Shown: positions 1-9,473, counted from the stretch's first letter. The stretch is 37,449 nt of DNA from Alphaproteobacteria bacterium (GCA_013697055.1 JACCXK010000129.1:1-37449); one strand, 5' to 3'. Notes: a model not told the origin generated them from the letters alone. Numbers and translations: made by a program.

Positions 1-1
1 G

Positions 2-826
2 CTTTATGTCCTGGCGACCCCCATCGGCAACGCCCGCGACATTTCCTTGAGAGCGCTGGAAGTCCTGAAAGGTTGCGACGTCATCGCCGCCGAGGATACC
101 CGCGTCACCAGCAAGCTGCTGGCCATCCATGGCATCTCCCGGCCGCTGATCCCTTACAACGACCATAACGGCCAACAGATGCGGCCCCAGATCCTGTCTC
201 AGCTGGAGCGGGGCGGGGTGGTGGTGGTGGTGTCCGATGCCGGCACGCCGCTGGTGTCCGACCCCGGCTACAAGCTGGTGCGCGAGGCCATCGCGGCGGG
301 GGCGAATGTGGTGGCGATACCCGGTCCTTCGGCGGTGCTGGCGGGCCTGACCCTCAGCGGCTTGCCGTCCGATCGCTTCCTGTTCGCAGGGTTCCTGCCA
401 TCGCGGTCAGGCGAGCGCAAAAGCGCGCTGGAGGAATTGAAGGCCGTGCGCGCCACCCTGGTGTTTTTTGAATCGGCCCAGCGACTGGCGGAATCCCTGG
501 AGGCGATGGCCGATGTGCTGGGCGACCGGCCCGCCGCCATGACCCGCGAACTGACCAAGCTGCATGAGGAAGTGCGCCGCGGTCCCTTGCGCGAGCTGGC
601 GGCGCATTACCAGAAGGCCGGTGCGCCCAAGGGCGAGGTGACTTTGCTGGTGGGTCCGCCGCTGGAGGCGGCGACCGATGACACCAAGATCGACGCCGCC
701 CTGAAGGCGGCGCTGGCCTTCATGCCGGTCAAGGCCGCCGCCGAAATGATTGCCGGGCTGACCGATACCCCGCGCAAACAGATTTATGCCCGCGCCCTGG
801 AACTGAAAGATGGCGCCAAAAATTAA
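2..826 (+). CDS. rsmI: 16S rRNA (cytidine-1402-2'-O)-methyltransferase RsmI, 5' end cut by window
   Basis: RsmI uses S-adenosylmethionine to 2'-O-methylate C1402 in the decoding centre of 16S rRNA. The frame is open from base 2, reading LYVLATPIGNARDISLRALE, the typical N-terminus of the family, so only the first few codons are missing. Visible family blocks are AAEDTR, YNDHN, SDAGTPLVSDPGY, IPGPSAVLAGLTLSGL, FLPSR and the C-terminal KGEVTLLVG, all typical of tetrapyrrole-methylase-fold enzymes. The stop TAA at 824-826 overlaps the start of the next gene (yraN) by 17 bases; this rsmI-yraN pairing is common in proteobacteria and suggests cotranscription. A TTG at 47 is an internal codon, not the start. 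Confidence 0.95.
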   Translation, partial: LYVLATPIGNARDISLRALEVLKGCDVIAAEDTRVTSKLLAIHGISRPLIPYNDHNGQQMRPQILSQLERGGVVVVVSDAGTPLVSDPGYKLVREAIAAGANVVAIPGPSAVLAGLTLSGLPSDRFLFAGFLPSRSGERKSALEELKAVRATLVFFESAQRLAESLEAMADVLGDRPAAMTRELTKLHEEVRRGPLRELAAHYQKAGAPKGEVTLLVGPPLEAATDDTKIDAALKAALAFMPVKAAAEMIAGLTDTPRKQIYARALELKDGAKN

Positions 827-1190
827 AGAGGGCCGCCAGGCGGCACATCAGCGTGGTCACGCCAGCGAAAACCTGGCGGCTTGGTGGCTGCGGCTGAAGG
901 GTTACCGCATTTTGGCGCGGCGGCTGAAAACCCGCGCCGGGGAGATCGACCTGGTGGCCGCCGCCCCCTTCGGTCCGGTCTGCTTTGTCGAGGTCAAAGC
1001 GCGAAACATGGCGCGAACCGCCGCGGAATCGGTGGGGCCGGGGCAGCAGACTCGCATTGCCCGCGCCGCCTCCTTATATCTCGCCAGCCGTCCGGGCCTG
1101 GCCCGGCGCGGCAGCCGTTTTGATATCGTCGCCATCGCGCCTGGAGCGCTACCGGTTCATTACCGGGATGTCTGGCGTCCGGATTTTTGA
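810..1190 (+). CDS. yraN: YraN family protein (UPF0102), nuclease-like fold
   Basis: 126 aa, the usual length for UPF0102/YraN. The core GEIDLVA ... VCFVEVKAR is the endonuclease-like motif (E, D, E-x-K) of the PD-(D/E)XK fold; the biological role of the family is not settled. Further support is the N-terminal RGHASENLAAWWLRLKGYRILARR block and the C-terminal FDIVAI segment. It starts inside the 3' end of rsmI and is followed 18 bases later by gshB, so it lies in a compact rsmI-yraN-gshB cluster. The ATG at 810 is favoured by a purine-rich stretch just upstream. Confidence 0.92.
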   Translation: MAPKIKEGRQAAHQRGHASENLAAWWLRLKGYRILARRLKTRAGEIDLVAAAPFGPVCFVEVKARNMARTAAESVGPGQQTRIARAASLYLASRPGLARRGSRFDIVAIAPGALPVHYRDVWRPDF

Positions 1191-1208
1191 CGTTGGTAAA
1201 GGTGTGAC

Positions 1209-2150
1209 ATGGCATTGACTGTCGCGATCCAGATGGACCCGGTCGAGAAGATCGATATCGGCGGCAGTTCCGATTTTGCCCTGGCGCTGGAAGCGCAAAA
1301 TCGCGGTCATGGCCTGCTCTATTACGGCCCGCGCGATCTCACCTTCCGCGACGGCAAGGTCACGGCGCATGTGCGCCCGCTGAACCTGCGCGCCGTGAAA
1401 GGCGATCATTTCGCGCTGGGCGATCCGTTCGTCTATGACCTGTCGTCTGCGGATGTGGTGTTGATGCGCCAGGACCCGCCTTTCGACATGGCCTATATCA
1501 CCGCCACCCATATCCTGGAGCGCATCCACCCCAAGACCCTGGTGGTGAACAATCCGGCCGAAGTGCGCAACGCACCGGAAAAACTGTTCGTCACCGAGTT
1601 CGCCGATTTCATTCCGCCGACCCTGATCACCTCGGACCTGCGTGAAATCCGCTCATTCCGCGACGAGCATAAGGACATCATCCTCAAGCCGCTTTACGGC
1701 AATGGCGGCGCCGGCGTGTTCCGGGTCAAGCAGGACGACGAGAATTTCGGCTCCATCATGGAGATGTTCACCCAATTCTATCGCGAGCCCGTGATCGTGC
1801 AGCGCTATCTTCCCGAGGTGCGCAAGGGCGACAAGCGCATCATCCTGGTGGACGGCGAATTCGTGGGCGCCATCAACCGGGTCCCGGCGAGCGGAGAGGC
1901 CCGCTCCAACATGCATGTCGGTGGCCGCCCGGAGGCCACGGACCTGACGGCGCGGGAAAAGGCGATATGCGCCGCCATCGGGCCAGAGTTGAAAAAACGG
2001 GGGCTCATCTTCACTGGCATCGACGTGATCGGTGACTATATGACCGAGATCAACGTTACCTCCCCGACCGGCATCCAGGAAGTGAAGCGCTTCGGCGGCG
2101 CCGACATCGCCGCCCTGGTCTGGGACGCCATTGAAAGCAAACGCAAATGA
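1209..2150 (+). CDS. gshB: Glutathione synthase
   Basis: ATP-grasp enzyme that joins gamma-glutamylcysteine and glycine to make glutathione in the cytoplasm. 313 aa, the normal size. Visible landmarks: N-terminal [68 protein letters not shown] (ATP-binding loop), [25 protein letters not shown], and the metal-binding tail [23 protein letters not shown]. An AAGGTG ribosome-binding site lies just upstream of the ATG. Its last codon overlaps the pirin gene by 4 bases (ATGA), so the two are probably translationally coupled. Confidence 0.97.
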   Translation: MALTVAIQMDPVEKIDIGGSSDFALALEAQNRGHGLLYYGPRDLTFRDGKVTAHVRPLNLRAVKGDHFALGDPFVYDLSSADVVLMRQDPPFDMAYITATHILERIHPKTLVVNNPAEVRNAPEKLFVTEFADFIPPTLITSDLREIRSFRDEHKDIILKPLYGNGGAGVFRVKQDDENFGSIMEMFTQFYREPVIVQRYLPEVRKGDKRIILVDGEFVGAINRVPASGEARSNMHVGGRPEATDLTAREKAICAAIGPELKKRGLIFTGIDVIGDYMTEINVTSPTGIQEVKRFGGADIAALVWDAIESKRK

Positions 2151-2845
2151 TCACAGTTCGCAAATCCGAAGATCGCGGCAAGGGCAAGATCGACTGGCTG
2201 GATTCGCGCTTCACCTTCTCGTTCGGCGATTATTATGACCCGGCCTTTGAAAGCTTCGGGCCGCTTCGGGTCATCAACGAGGACTGGATCAAGGGCGGCG
2301 CGGGCTTTCCGCCCCATCCGCATCGCGACATGGAGATCGTCACGTACATCCTGGACGGCGCTATCGCCCACAAGGATTCCACTGGCGGCGGCGGCACCAT
2401 CCGCCCCGGCGAAATCCAGCGCATGAGCGCGGGCAGCGGCATCGTCCATGCCGAGTTCAATGCCAGCGCCACCGAGACCTGCCATCTTCTTCAAATCTGG
2501 ATCATGCCATCGAAGACTGGCATTGCGCCCGGCTATGAGCAGAAGGCCATCGATGCGGACGCGGTGCGCAACCATTTCGGCCGCATCGCCGCGCCCGAAC
2601 CGCGCGAGAACGAGGTGCGGCTGGTGCAGGACGCTGAAATCTGGGTGGCCAAGCTGGACAGCGATGTCGAGGCGATCCATCCCCTGGCGCCGGGCCGCAA
2701 GGCCTGGCTGCAGGTGGCCAAGGGCGAAGTCGCGCTGGATGGTCAGTTGCTGAAGGCTGGCGACGCCGCCGCCATCACCGACCAGAATCAGATTGCCGTT
2801 CGGTCCAAGGAAGCCAGCGAAGTCTTGCTCTTCGATCTGGCTTAA
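2147..2845 (+). CDS. Pirin family protein (bicupin)
   Basis: 232-aa bicupin of the pirin/YhaK-YhhW type. The N-terminal cupin carries the iron-binding [11 protein letters not shown] motif (about residues 57-67) and IVHAEFN (about 100-106), giving the expected His, His, His and Glu ligands. Some pirins act as quercetin 2,3-dioxygenases; others modulate transcription or redox enzymes. The substrate here cannot be told. The start overlaps the gshB stop (ATGA). It ends only 3 bases from the convergent M20 peptidase gene, with no terminator between. Confidence 0.9.
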   Translation: MITVRKSEDRGKGKIDWLDSRFTFSFGDYYDPAFESFGPLRVINEDWIKGGAGFPPHPHRDMEIVTYILDGAIAHKDSTGGGGTIRPGEIQRMSAGSGIVHAEFNASATETCHLLQIWIMPSKTGIAPGYEQKAIDADAVRNHFGRIAAPEPRENEVRLVQDAEIWVAKLDSDVEAIHPLAPGRKAWLQVAKGEVALDGQLLKAGDAAAITDQNQIAVRSKEASEVLLFDLA

Positions 2846-2848
2846 GCG

Positions 2849-4357
2849 CTACCAGTCCAGCTGCGCCATCATGGCGGCGTAGAGGGCGATCCCGTCCCAC
2901 AGGTTGCGCAGCCGCATATTCTCGTTGGCGGCGTGCTGGTTGTTGTCGTGATTGCCGATGGGCAGTCCGATGATCGGCACGTGGAACAGCTCGTCGAACG
3001 TGTTGATCGGCACGCTGCCGCCCATCATGGGAAGGATCGCAATGGGCCCGCCGGCGGCGCTTTGCGCGGCGGCGATCACGCCCTTGGCAGCGGGGCTTGT
3101 CATGTCGCTGCGCAAAGCGGGATAGCCGCCGCCCCAATTGAGCTTGATGATGCGCGGATGCGCCAGCCGCGTCACCGTGTCGGGCGTCTCGCGCACCACG
3201 GTCCAGCCTTTGGCTTTCAGGAAGGCTTCGACCTTGTCCTGCAGGCCCGGCGTCGTCTGGCCGGGCACCAGCCGGAAATCCACCGACAGCACCGCGTCCA
3301 CCGGAATGGCGTTGTTGGCTTCGGCGCCAACCTGGCCGGAGCGAATGCCGCGAATGTTGATCGACGGGCGCATGGTGCTTGCGGTCAGGCTTTCGCCGCC
3401 TTCGGTGCGGGCAATGCCGAATTCCTTTTTCAAACCGCCTTCGACCGGCGGCAATCGCGCGATGGCGCTTCTTTCCGCGTCTGTCAGCGGCCGCACATCA
3501 TCGGCAAAATCGGGAATGATGATGCGCCCCTCGCCGTCGCGCATCTGGGTGATCAGTTCGGCGGCCATGGCGGCCGGGTTGGGCACCCAGTTGCCGTAAT
3601 GCCCGTCATGCAAGGCGCGCAGCGGGCCATAGATGGTGGCGTCCAGTCCCAGGCTGCCACGCGCGCCGAAGTAAATGGTTGGCGTGCGCGACTGATGCAC
3701 CGGCCCGTCGCCGATCAGCCAGACATCGGACTGAAGCTCTGCCGCATGAGTCTTGAGAATGCCGTCCAGATGGGCGGAACTGGCTTCCTCCTCGCCTTCC
3801 CATACCACCTTGATGTTGACGGATGGTTTGCGATGCAGCGCCTTCAGCGCATCGAAAGCCGCGAGGAATGAAATGATAGCGCTCTTGTCGTCGGCAGCGC
3901 CGCGGCCGAACAACCGCCATTCGGGATTGAAGGGCGGCTTGGCGGCCTTCCAGCCCAGGTCCTTGCCCGCAAGCCCATCGCGCATCACCGGCACAAAGGG
4001 ATCGGACGACCATTGCGCGCGTGTGATCGGCTGGCCGTCATAATGGGCATAGAAAATCGCGGTGCGTTTGGCGCCCGGACTTTTGAGCAGGCCATAGACG
4101 ATGGGCGGCGATCCTCCCACCGACCAGGACGCGGTGTCAAAACCGCGCGTCTTGAGCTGGCTTTCCAGATACGCACCGGTCGCGGCCAGGCCTTGGCTGT
4201 CGGCCGCGATGCTTTTCAGGCGTACCAACTCGTCCAACTGGCCGATAATGGCGGCTTCATGGGCGGCGCGATAATCGTTGACCTGCGCGCGCAGATCGGC
4301 GGCCGAGGCAGGGCCGGCGATCAGCACCGCCAAACACGCTGCGGCAAGGCGGTTCAC
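2849..4357 (-). CDS. Exported M20-family metallopeptidase
   Basis: 502 aa with a clear signal peptide (MNRLAAACLAVLIAGPASA), so periplasmic. Dinuclear zinc ligands and catalytic residues of the M20 family are visible: AHYDGQP (His and catalytic Asp), AADDKS (bridging Asp), EGEEEASS (catalytic and ligand Glu), IGDG (Asp), and the late HAANEN (His). A central dimerisation-type insert lies between. The family includes di/tripeptidases, carnosinases and N-acyl amino acid hydrolases; the substrate is not evident. The start is GTG at 4357, overlapping the stop of the RidA-like gene by 4 bases, so it is coupled to that gene and lies downstream of the OlsB-like gene in one minus-strand unit. Confidence 0.92.
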   Translation of the reverse strand: MNRLAAACLAVLIAGPASAADLRAQVNDYRAAHEAAIIGQLDELVRLKSIAADSQGLAATGAYLESQLKTRGFDTASWSVGGSPPIVYGLLKSPGAKRTAIFYAHYDGQPITRAQWSSDPFVPVMRDGLAGKDLGWKAAKPPFNPEWRLFGRGAADDKSAIISFLAAFDALKALHRKPSVNIKVVWEGEEEASSAHLDGILKTHAAELQSDVWLIGDGPVHQSRTPTIYFGARGSLGLDATIYGPLRALHDGHYGNWVPNPAAMAAELITQMRDGEGRIIIPDFADDVRPLTDAERSAIARLPPVEGGLKKEFGIARTEGGESLTASTMRPSINIRGIRSGQVGAEANNAIPVDAVLSVDFRLVPGQTTPGLQDKVEAFLKAKGWTVVRETPDTVTRLAHPRIIKLNWGGGYPALRSDMTSPAAKGVIAAAQSAAGGPIAILPMMGGSVPINTFDELFHVPIIGLPIGNHDNNQHAANENMRLRNLWDGIALYAAMMAQLDW

Positions 4358-4797
4358 TTCTTGGCCGCGATGACGCTGATTTCCACCTTGGCGCCGCGCA
4401 GCAGCTTGGCGACCTGGACAAAGGCCCGCGCCGGATAGGGCGGGTGGAAGTAGCCGGCATAGACCGTGTTCACGGCCGGGAAGTCGTCCACGTCGGTGAC
4501 ATAGACGGTGGCCGACACCACATCGTCCAACGTCAAGTTCGCGGCTTTCAGTTCCAGGGCGATATTGTCGATCACTCGCCTGGTCTGGGCGCTGACGTCC
4601 TGCTTGCTGTAGTCGATCTTGCCGGCGGAATCGAAGGGCAGGGAGCCGGAGACGAACACCAGCTTGCCGCTCTGGATCGCCTGGGAATAAGGACCGATGG
4701 CCTTGGGCGCGTCGGGCGATTCAATCAGGGTCTTCTCGGCAAGAGCGGGCGTGGCGCAGGCAAGCGCCAAGGCCAGCGCGATTTTGAATTTGCGCAT
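4354..4797 (-). CDS. Exported RidA/YjgF family protein
   Basis: 147 aa. The start at 4797 is chosen because GGGAGA lies just upstream and because it begins a signal peptide (MRKFKIALALALACATPALA). The mature part is a complete RidA domain: IGPYSQAIQSGKLVFVSGSLP, a central VTDVDDFPAVNTVYAGYF and the conserved YPARAFVQV block containing the Arg that binds the carboxylate in imine deaminases. Cytoplasmic RidA hydrolyses reactive 2-aminoacrylate; an exported version must act on something else or outside the cytosol. Longer in-frame openings upstream run into the neighbouring gene and lack a ribosome-binding site. Coupled to the downstream M20 peptidase (GTGA overlap). Confidence 0.88.
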   Translation of the reverse strand: MRKFKIALALALACATPALAEKTLIESPDAPKAIGPYSQAIQSGKLVFVSGSLPFDSAGKIDYSKQDVSAQTRRVIDNIALELKAANLTLDDVVSATVYVTDVDDFPAVNTVYAGYFHPPYPARAFVQVAKLLRGAKVEISVIAAKK

Positions 4798-4822
4798 TGT
4801 GATCTCCCAAAATGAAAAGTGA

Positions 4823-5665
4823 TTACTTGGCCAACCCGAACCGGCTCTTGTAACGGGCATCCATGTCCGACAGCGGGAAATAGATGAAGACGTCGGTGGT
4901 GCCGAACTGGCGATCGACCACGGCGCCATCGCCGATCATGCAGCCGGCGCGGACATAGCCCTTGAGCAGCGGCGGCAGGGTGCGCAGGCCCTCGCGCGTA
5001 TCGACGGAGTCGGCCGGCAGACGGTTCATGTCCACGAACAGTTCTGGCCGCGCCTTGATCCGCACCTTCTCGGGCATGGGATGATGATGATGCAGATAGG
5101 ACAGCGGCAGCGCCATCTCGGTCACATCGGTGCCGGGCAGTGAGGCGCAGCCGAACATCACGTCGATGTCGAAACGCGCGACATAGGCCATCAGGCCCTT
5201 CCACAACAGCTGCAGGGTGCCGGGACGCGAGCGATAGCTTTTCACCACGCAGGAGCGGCCCAGTTCCAGATACTTGGTGCCCGGCGCCATGCCGTTCAGC
5301 ATTCCCGACAAATCATATTCGCTGGCGGTATAGAATCCGCCGGCGCGCATGGCGTCCTTTTCGCGCGTCAGCCGATAAGTGCCGACCACCAGAGGCTGGC
5401 CATCTTCGTCATGGGCGTCACGGTCCACCACCAGCAGGTGGTCGCAGACATCGTCATACTTGTCGAAGTCGCGGCGCTCTTCGCGCATGCGCGGCGAGGG
5501 GATGGCGCTCATCTCTTCGTAGAAAACGGTGTAGCGCAGGCGCTGGGCCTGTTCGATCTCGTGCTCGGTCTCGGCCAGGCGCACTTCCAGCGCGCCGGAG
5601 ATGGCCAGTACCGGCCACTGCTCCAGGCGACCCTCGAAAGGTCCGGCTTCGTAGATATTGACCAC
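4823..5665 (-). CDS. OlsB-like GNAT acyltransferase (L-ornithine N-alpha-acyltransferase type)
   Basis: 280 aa, matching the OlsB/hemolysin-like acyltransferase family (GNAT fold, Acetyltransf_5). Landmarks: RLRYTVFYEEM near residue 43, DHLLVVD, VVGTYRL, ELGRSCV, a long Leu/Trp-rich helix LLWKGLMAYV, FGCASLPG and a C-terminal LLKGYVRAGCMIGDGAVVD. OlsB transfers a 3-hydroxyacyl chain from ACP to ornithine, the first step in ornithine-lipid synthesis; the partner OlsA is not in the window, so the lipid product is inferred. Start is GTG at 5665 with AGGA upstream. It is the first gene of the minus-strand unit with the RidA-like and M20 genes. Confidence 0.8.
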   Translation of the reverse strand: MVNIYEAGPFEGRLEQWPVLAISGALEVRLAETEHEIEQAQRLRYTVFYEEMSAIPSPRMREERRDFDKYDDVCDHLLVVDRDAHDEDGQPLVVGTYRLTREKDAMRAGGFYTASEYDLSGMLNGMAPGTKYLELGRSCVVKSYRSRPGTLQLLWKGLMAYVARFDIDVMFGCASLPGTDVTEMALPLSYLHHHHPMPEKVRIKARPELFVDMNRLPADSVDTREGLRTLPPLLKGYVRAGCMIGDGAVVDRQFGTTDVFIYFPLSDMDARYKSRFGLAK

Positions 5666-5802
5666 AGTCGTTCCTGTTCGATGCGGTCGAGCCCCCCACG
5701 ACTCACAGCACCTTGGCTCCTGTCAGGGGATAGACCCCAAATGCGACAGTTTGACAATTTTACCCCATCCGCGGGGCGGCGGGCAATGGATTGTGACAGT
5801 GA

Positions 5803-7131
5803 TTAAGCCGGGTTAATGGCGGCTTTTCTATGTTGCCGCTCCAACAGGCCGAGCATCACCAGGGCGGGAACCCCGATGGCCCCGCAACCGATGAAAAAGA
5901 AGGCATAGGCATTCATCAGTCCGACATGGGCGGTCAGGCTCTCGACCACGGCGCCGGAAAAGCCCTTGAGGAATTTTCCCGCCAGGGCATAGGCCGAGGA
6001 CAGAAGCGCATATTGCGTCGCGGTATAGCCCAGGCTGGTCAGGCTGGACATGTAGGCGACCAGGGTCACGCCCGCCACGCTGATGGCGAAGTCGTCGAAC
6101 GCCATGACGGCGGAAAAGGCGGTCACGTCCGATCCGGTCACGGTCATCAGGGCGAAGGACATGATGCCCAGCGCCTGAAGGATGCCGCCCAGGATAAGCG
6201 CGCGCATATAGCCCAGCCGCAGGGACAGGACTCCGCCCGCCGCCACGCCGGCGAAGATCGAAGCGATGCCGATGGTCGCCCGCACGGCCCCGATCACGTC
6301 CTTGCTGAGGCCGACGTCATGGTAAAAGGGATTGAGCATCGGGCCGCGCACGAAGTCGGGCAGGCGGTAAAGGCTGATCGCCAGCAGCATCAGCAAGGCT
6401 GCCGCGCCATGGGTCTTGAAAAAGATGATGAAGGGACCGGCCACGGCATCGAAAAAGCCGCGCGGCGACCATAGCGGCTTTTCCTTCTCCTTGCGCGCCA
6501 TCACCGCTTCGGCGTTTTCAGGCTCGCGGGCGATCAGGCTGGCCAGCAACCCTATCCCCATCGCCACGCCGCAGATGGTGTAGGACACCGGCCAGCCCAG
6601 ATGCTGCGCCGAAACCAGGATCAGGGAGTCGGTGCACAGAAGCGCGATGCGATAGCCGATGGTATTGGCGGAGGTCAGCAGCCCCAGCTCATCCGGGCTC
6701 TTGGCGATCTCGATTCGCCAGGCCGAAATCGCGATGTCCTGGGTGGCGGAGGAAAAAGCCACCAGCAAGGCGCAGGCGCCCAGCACAGTCAGGCCATGGC
6801 TTGTGCCCACCATGGCCATGGCGAAAAGCCCCAGCGCCGTGAAGATCTGGGACAGCACCATCCAGCCGCGGCGCTGGCCGAGAAACTTGAGGGTCGGAAC
6901 GCGATCCAGCAGCGGCGCCCAGGCGAACTGGAGCGAATAGGCGATCCCCACCCAGGATATGAATCCGATGGCCTTGAGGGCGGTGCCTTCGTCACGCAGC
7001 CAGAAGCCGAAGGTATTGCCGACCAGCAGGAACGGCAGGCCCGACGAGAAACCCAGCGCCAGCATCACCAGCACGCGGGGACTCAAGTAATCCTGGAAGG
7101 AATAGCGCTTGCGCACCCCCGAAGCGGTCAT
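5803..7131 (-). CDS. ampG: AmpG-like MFS muropeptide permease
   Basis: 442 aa, about 12 hydrophobic segments, major facilitator superfamily. The N-terminal block LGFSSGLPFLLVGNTFGFWLRDEG followed by GFISWVGIAYSLQFAWAPLLDR is characteristic of AmpG, which imports anhydro-muropeptides for cell-wall recycling. Its ATG overlaps the stop codon of the upstream hybrid histidine kinase (ATGA at 7128-7131), so the two are cotranscribed. This raises the idea that the kinase senses envelope or wall status (inference). 137 bases separate it from the divergently oriented start of no other gene; the upstream neighbour on the same strand is the kinase. Confidence 0.85.
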   Translation of the reverse strand: MTASGVRKRYSFQDYLSPRVLVMLALGFSSGLPFLLVGNTFGFWLRDEGTALKAIGFISWVGIAYSLQFAWAPLLDRVPTLKFLGQRRGWMVLSQIFTALGLFAMAMVGTSHGLTVLGACALLVAFSSATQDIAISAWRIEIAKSPDELGLLTSANTIGYRIALLCTDSLILVSAQHLGWPVSYTICGVAMGIGLLASLIAREPENAEAVMARKEKEKPLWSPRGFFDAVAGPFIIFFKTHGAAALLMLLAISLYRLPDFVRGPMLNPFYHDVGLSKDVIGAVRATIGIASIFAGVAAGGVLSLRLGYMRALILGGILQALGIMSFALMTVTGSDVTAFSAVMAFDDFAISVAGVTLVAYMSSLTSLGYTATQYALLSSAYALAGKFLKGFSGAVVESLTAHVGLMNAYAFFFIGCGAIGVPALVMLGLLERQHRKAAINPA

Positions 7132-9473
7132 GCCGCGACGATATGCGAACGCTCCTCGCTAGGGAACAGCATCAGGAACATTTCCTCCAGCTCGGCGGGG
7201 TCCACCGGCTTGGTGAGGAAGCCGTCCATGCCCGCCTCCCGGCAGGCGCGCTTGCCGACGTCCAACGCGTCGGCGGTCAGCGCCACGATGGGCGTGCGCG
7301 GTTTGCCGCTGCGCTCTTCACCGGCGCGGATGGCGCGGGCGGCCTCGATGCCGTCCATGCCGGGCATGTGGATGTCGGTGAGCAGCAGATCGTACTGGCC
7401 ATTGGCCATCGCCTGCACCGCGTCCGTGCCGGTGGTGACTTCGGTGACGCTGTGGCCGCGGCGGCGGACCAGCTCGCGGATCAGCATCATGTTGATGGGA
7501 TTGTCCTCGGCCAGGAGGATGCGCAGGCCCTCTTCGACGGATGGCGTGTGAACGCCGGCGGGACCCGCGCTGCGCGCTTCCGGCGGATGGTCTTCCATGA
7601 AGGGCGCGGGGATGGCGGGCGGATCGAAGTCGGGCGTCTCGATATTGCCGGGTTCCCGCGCGGTCACCAGCGGCGGCAGGTTGTCAAAGGCGGGAGTCAT
7701 TTCAACCGGCGCTTCTTCCGGGAAATAAGCCACCGGAAGCTCGCGCGGGACTTCTGCCGGCGCGTCGCGGCGGCTCAGAATCAGGCGCGTCACCAGCGAC
7801 GCCATGCGCACCGGCTTCACCAGGTAGCCGGCAAAACCAAGGCTGCGCATTTCCGGCAGGCTGCCGCGCGCGTTGGGCGTCAACAACACCAGCGCCGGAA
7901 TCGCCGGATCGGGCTGCACCGTCAGTTCGGGCACATTGGTGGTGCCCGCATCGATCAGCACTGCGTCGGTGGCGCCGCTGGGATCGGCGGGAATACCGCC
8001 GGCCGCGGCGATCTGCAGATACATGCCTTCGCGCAGCGCCCGGTTCTTGCTCATCACCGCAACGCGCATGCCGGCGAGCGGCGCGGCCGGTTGCGCATGG
8101 GTGACGGTCTTGGTGGGCAGGGTGAACCAGAAGCAGGAGCCCCCTGAACCACCGAAAGAGTCCGGCGCGGCATCCACGGCGATCTCGCCGCCCATCGTGT
8201 CCACCAGGCGCTTGGAAATAGCCAGCCCAAGCCCGGTGCCGCCGAACTTGCGGGCATGGCTGGAATCGGCCTGGACGAATTCCTGGAAGATTTCCTGCCG
8301 CTTGGCGGGCGGCACGCCCACGCCGGTGTCGCGCACTTCAAAGCGCAGCATCTCGCCCATCTGCTTGACCTCGACACAGACGCCGCCGCGTTCGGTGAAT
8401 TTGACGGCATTGCCCATCAGGTTGGTGATGACCTGACGCAGGCGGCCTTCGTCGGCCAGAATGACTCGCGGCACATCGGGGGCGACGATGACGGTGACTT
8501 CCACGCCCTTGGCATGGCCGCGCGGGCAAAGCAGTTCAGAGACGTTGGACAGCATGGTGCGCAGGTCCACCTCGTCCTCGTCCAGCTCCAGCATGCCCGC
8601 TTCGATCTTGGAGAAGTCCAGGATATCGCCGATCAGGGTCAGCAGCGCTTCGCCCGATTGGGTGATGGCCTCGGCATAGGTGCGCTGTTCGGGGCGCAGT
8701 TCGGTTTCCAGGAGCAGGCGGCCCATGCCCAGCACGCCGTTCATGGGGGTGCGGATCTCGTGACTCATGGTGGCCAGGAAGCCGGACTTGGCGCGGCTGG
8801 CTTCCTCGGCATTGTCGCGCGCCTCGGTCAGCGCGTCTTCCAACACCTTGCGGTCGGTGATATCGCGGCCGACGCTCTGCACTTCCACCAGCCGGCCATG
8901 GGAATCGCGCACCGCGAAATCTTCCCAGGCGATCCAGCGAAAGCCCTCGGCAGTCTTCACATGCTGGTCATAGCGGGCGCGGTTGCGGCCCGATTGCAAA
9001 AAGCTGCCGAACAAGGGCGCGCGGCTTTCCGGATGCGGCTCGGGCGCGAAGGGATAGCCGATAGCGCGCGCCGGACTGATGCCGAACAGCTTGAAGAAAG
9101 CATCATTGCCATAGGTGAGGCGGCTGGCGCCGTCGCGGCGGAAGATGGCGTCGCCCTGCGCGTCCACCAGGCCCTTGTAGCGTGCCTCGCTCTGGTTGAG
9201 GCGCGCATTGATGGTAGCGGCATTCTTCAACGAGGCTTCCAGGCGGCCGGCGATGGTCTTGAGCTGGGCAGCCTGGGCCGACAGGATCTCGCCGCGCTCA
9301 CGCGCGGTCAGAATATTGTTGAGCACAAAGGCCAGTGCCACGGCCAGAAGGGCGCCGAAACTGAAGGGCGAGATCAGGGTGAGCTGGCCCGTCAGCACGA
9401 CATTGGCCAGCGCCGCCACCAGCATGACGCCGGCCACGCTGCCGAAAACGATGCGAACAATCCGTGCCAACAC
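7128..9473 (-). CDS. Hybrid sensor histidine kinase (2 TM, PAS, HisKA, HATPase, two REC)
   Basis: 781 aa. Two N-terminal membrane helices (about residues 10-55) are followed by a PAS domain (about 95-210), a dimerisation/phosphoacceptor domain with MSHEIRTPMNG (His about 238), a HATPase with NLMGNAVKF (N box), RDTGVGVP (G1) and GGTGLGLAISKRLV (G2), then two receiver domains. REC2 (about 655-775) is complete: AEDN, TDIHMPGMDG, ALTADA, FLTKP. REC1 (about 465-570) keeps VLIDAG, an LLTP and a VKP lysine but lacks the acidic pair, so it may be a pseudo-receiver. No HPt domain is present. The start is GTG at 9473; ribosome-binding site is weak. Coupled to ampG. Confidence 0.92.
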   Translation of the reverse strand: MLARIVRIVFGSVAGVMLVAALANVVLTGQLTLISPFSFGALLAVALAFVLNNILTARERGEILSAQAAQLKTIAGRLEASLKNAATINARLNQSEARYKGLVDAQGDAIFRRDGASRLTYGNDAFFKLFGISPARAIGYPFAPEPHPESRAPLFGSFLQSGRNRARYDQHVKTAEGFRWIAWEDFAVRDSHGRLVEVQSVGRDITDRKVLEDALTEARDNAEEASRAKSGFLATMSHEIRTPMNGVLGMGRLLLETELRPEQRTYAEAITQSGEALLTLIGDILDFSKIEAGMLELDEDEVDLRTMLSNVSELLCPRGHAKGVEVTVIVAPDVPRVILADEGRLRQVITNLMGNAVKFTERGGVCVEVKQMGEMLRFEVRDTGVGVPPAKRQEIFQEFVQADSSHARKFGGTGLGLAISKRLVDTMGGEIAVDAAPDSFGGSGGSCFWFTLPTKTVTHAQPAAPLAGMRVAVMSKNRALREGMYLQIAAAGGIPADPSGATDAVLIDAGTTNVPELTVQPDPAIPALVLLTPNARGSLPEMRSLGFAGYLVKPVRMASLVTRLILSRRDAPAEVPRELPVAYFPEEAPVEMTPAFDNLPPLVTAREPGNIETPDFDPPAIPAPFMEDHPPEARSAGPAGVHTPSVEEGLRILLAEDNPINMMLIRELVRRRGHSVTEVTTGTDAVQAMANGQYDLLLTDIHMPGMDGIEAARAIRAGEERSGKPRTPIVALTADALDVGKRACREAGMDGFLTKPVDPAELEEMFLMLFPSEERSHIVAA

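Noticed and set aside
5740-5815. CTGTCA-like and TTAA-like motifs upstream of the OlsB-like gene, as possible PHO box or CtrA site
   Set aside because: The CTGTC half-sites are 8 rather than 11 bases apart and the TTAA pair has a 6-base rather than 7-base gap, so neither consensus is met.
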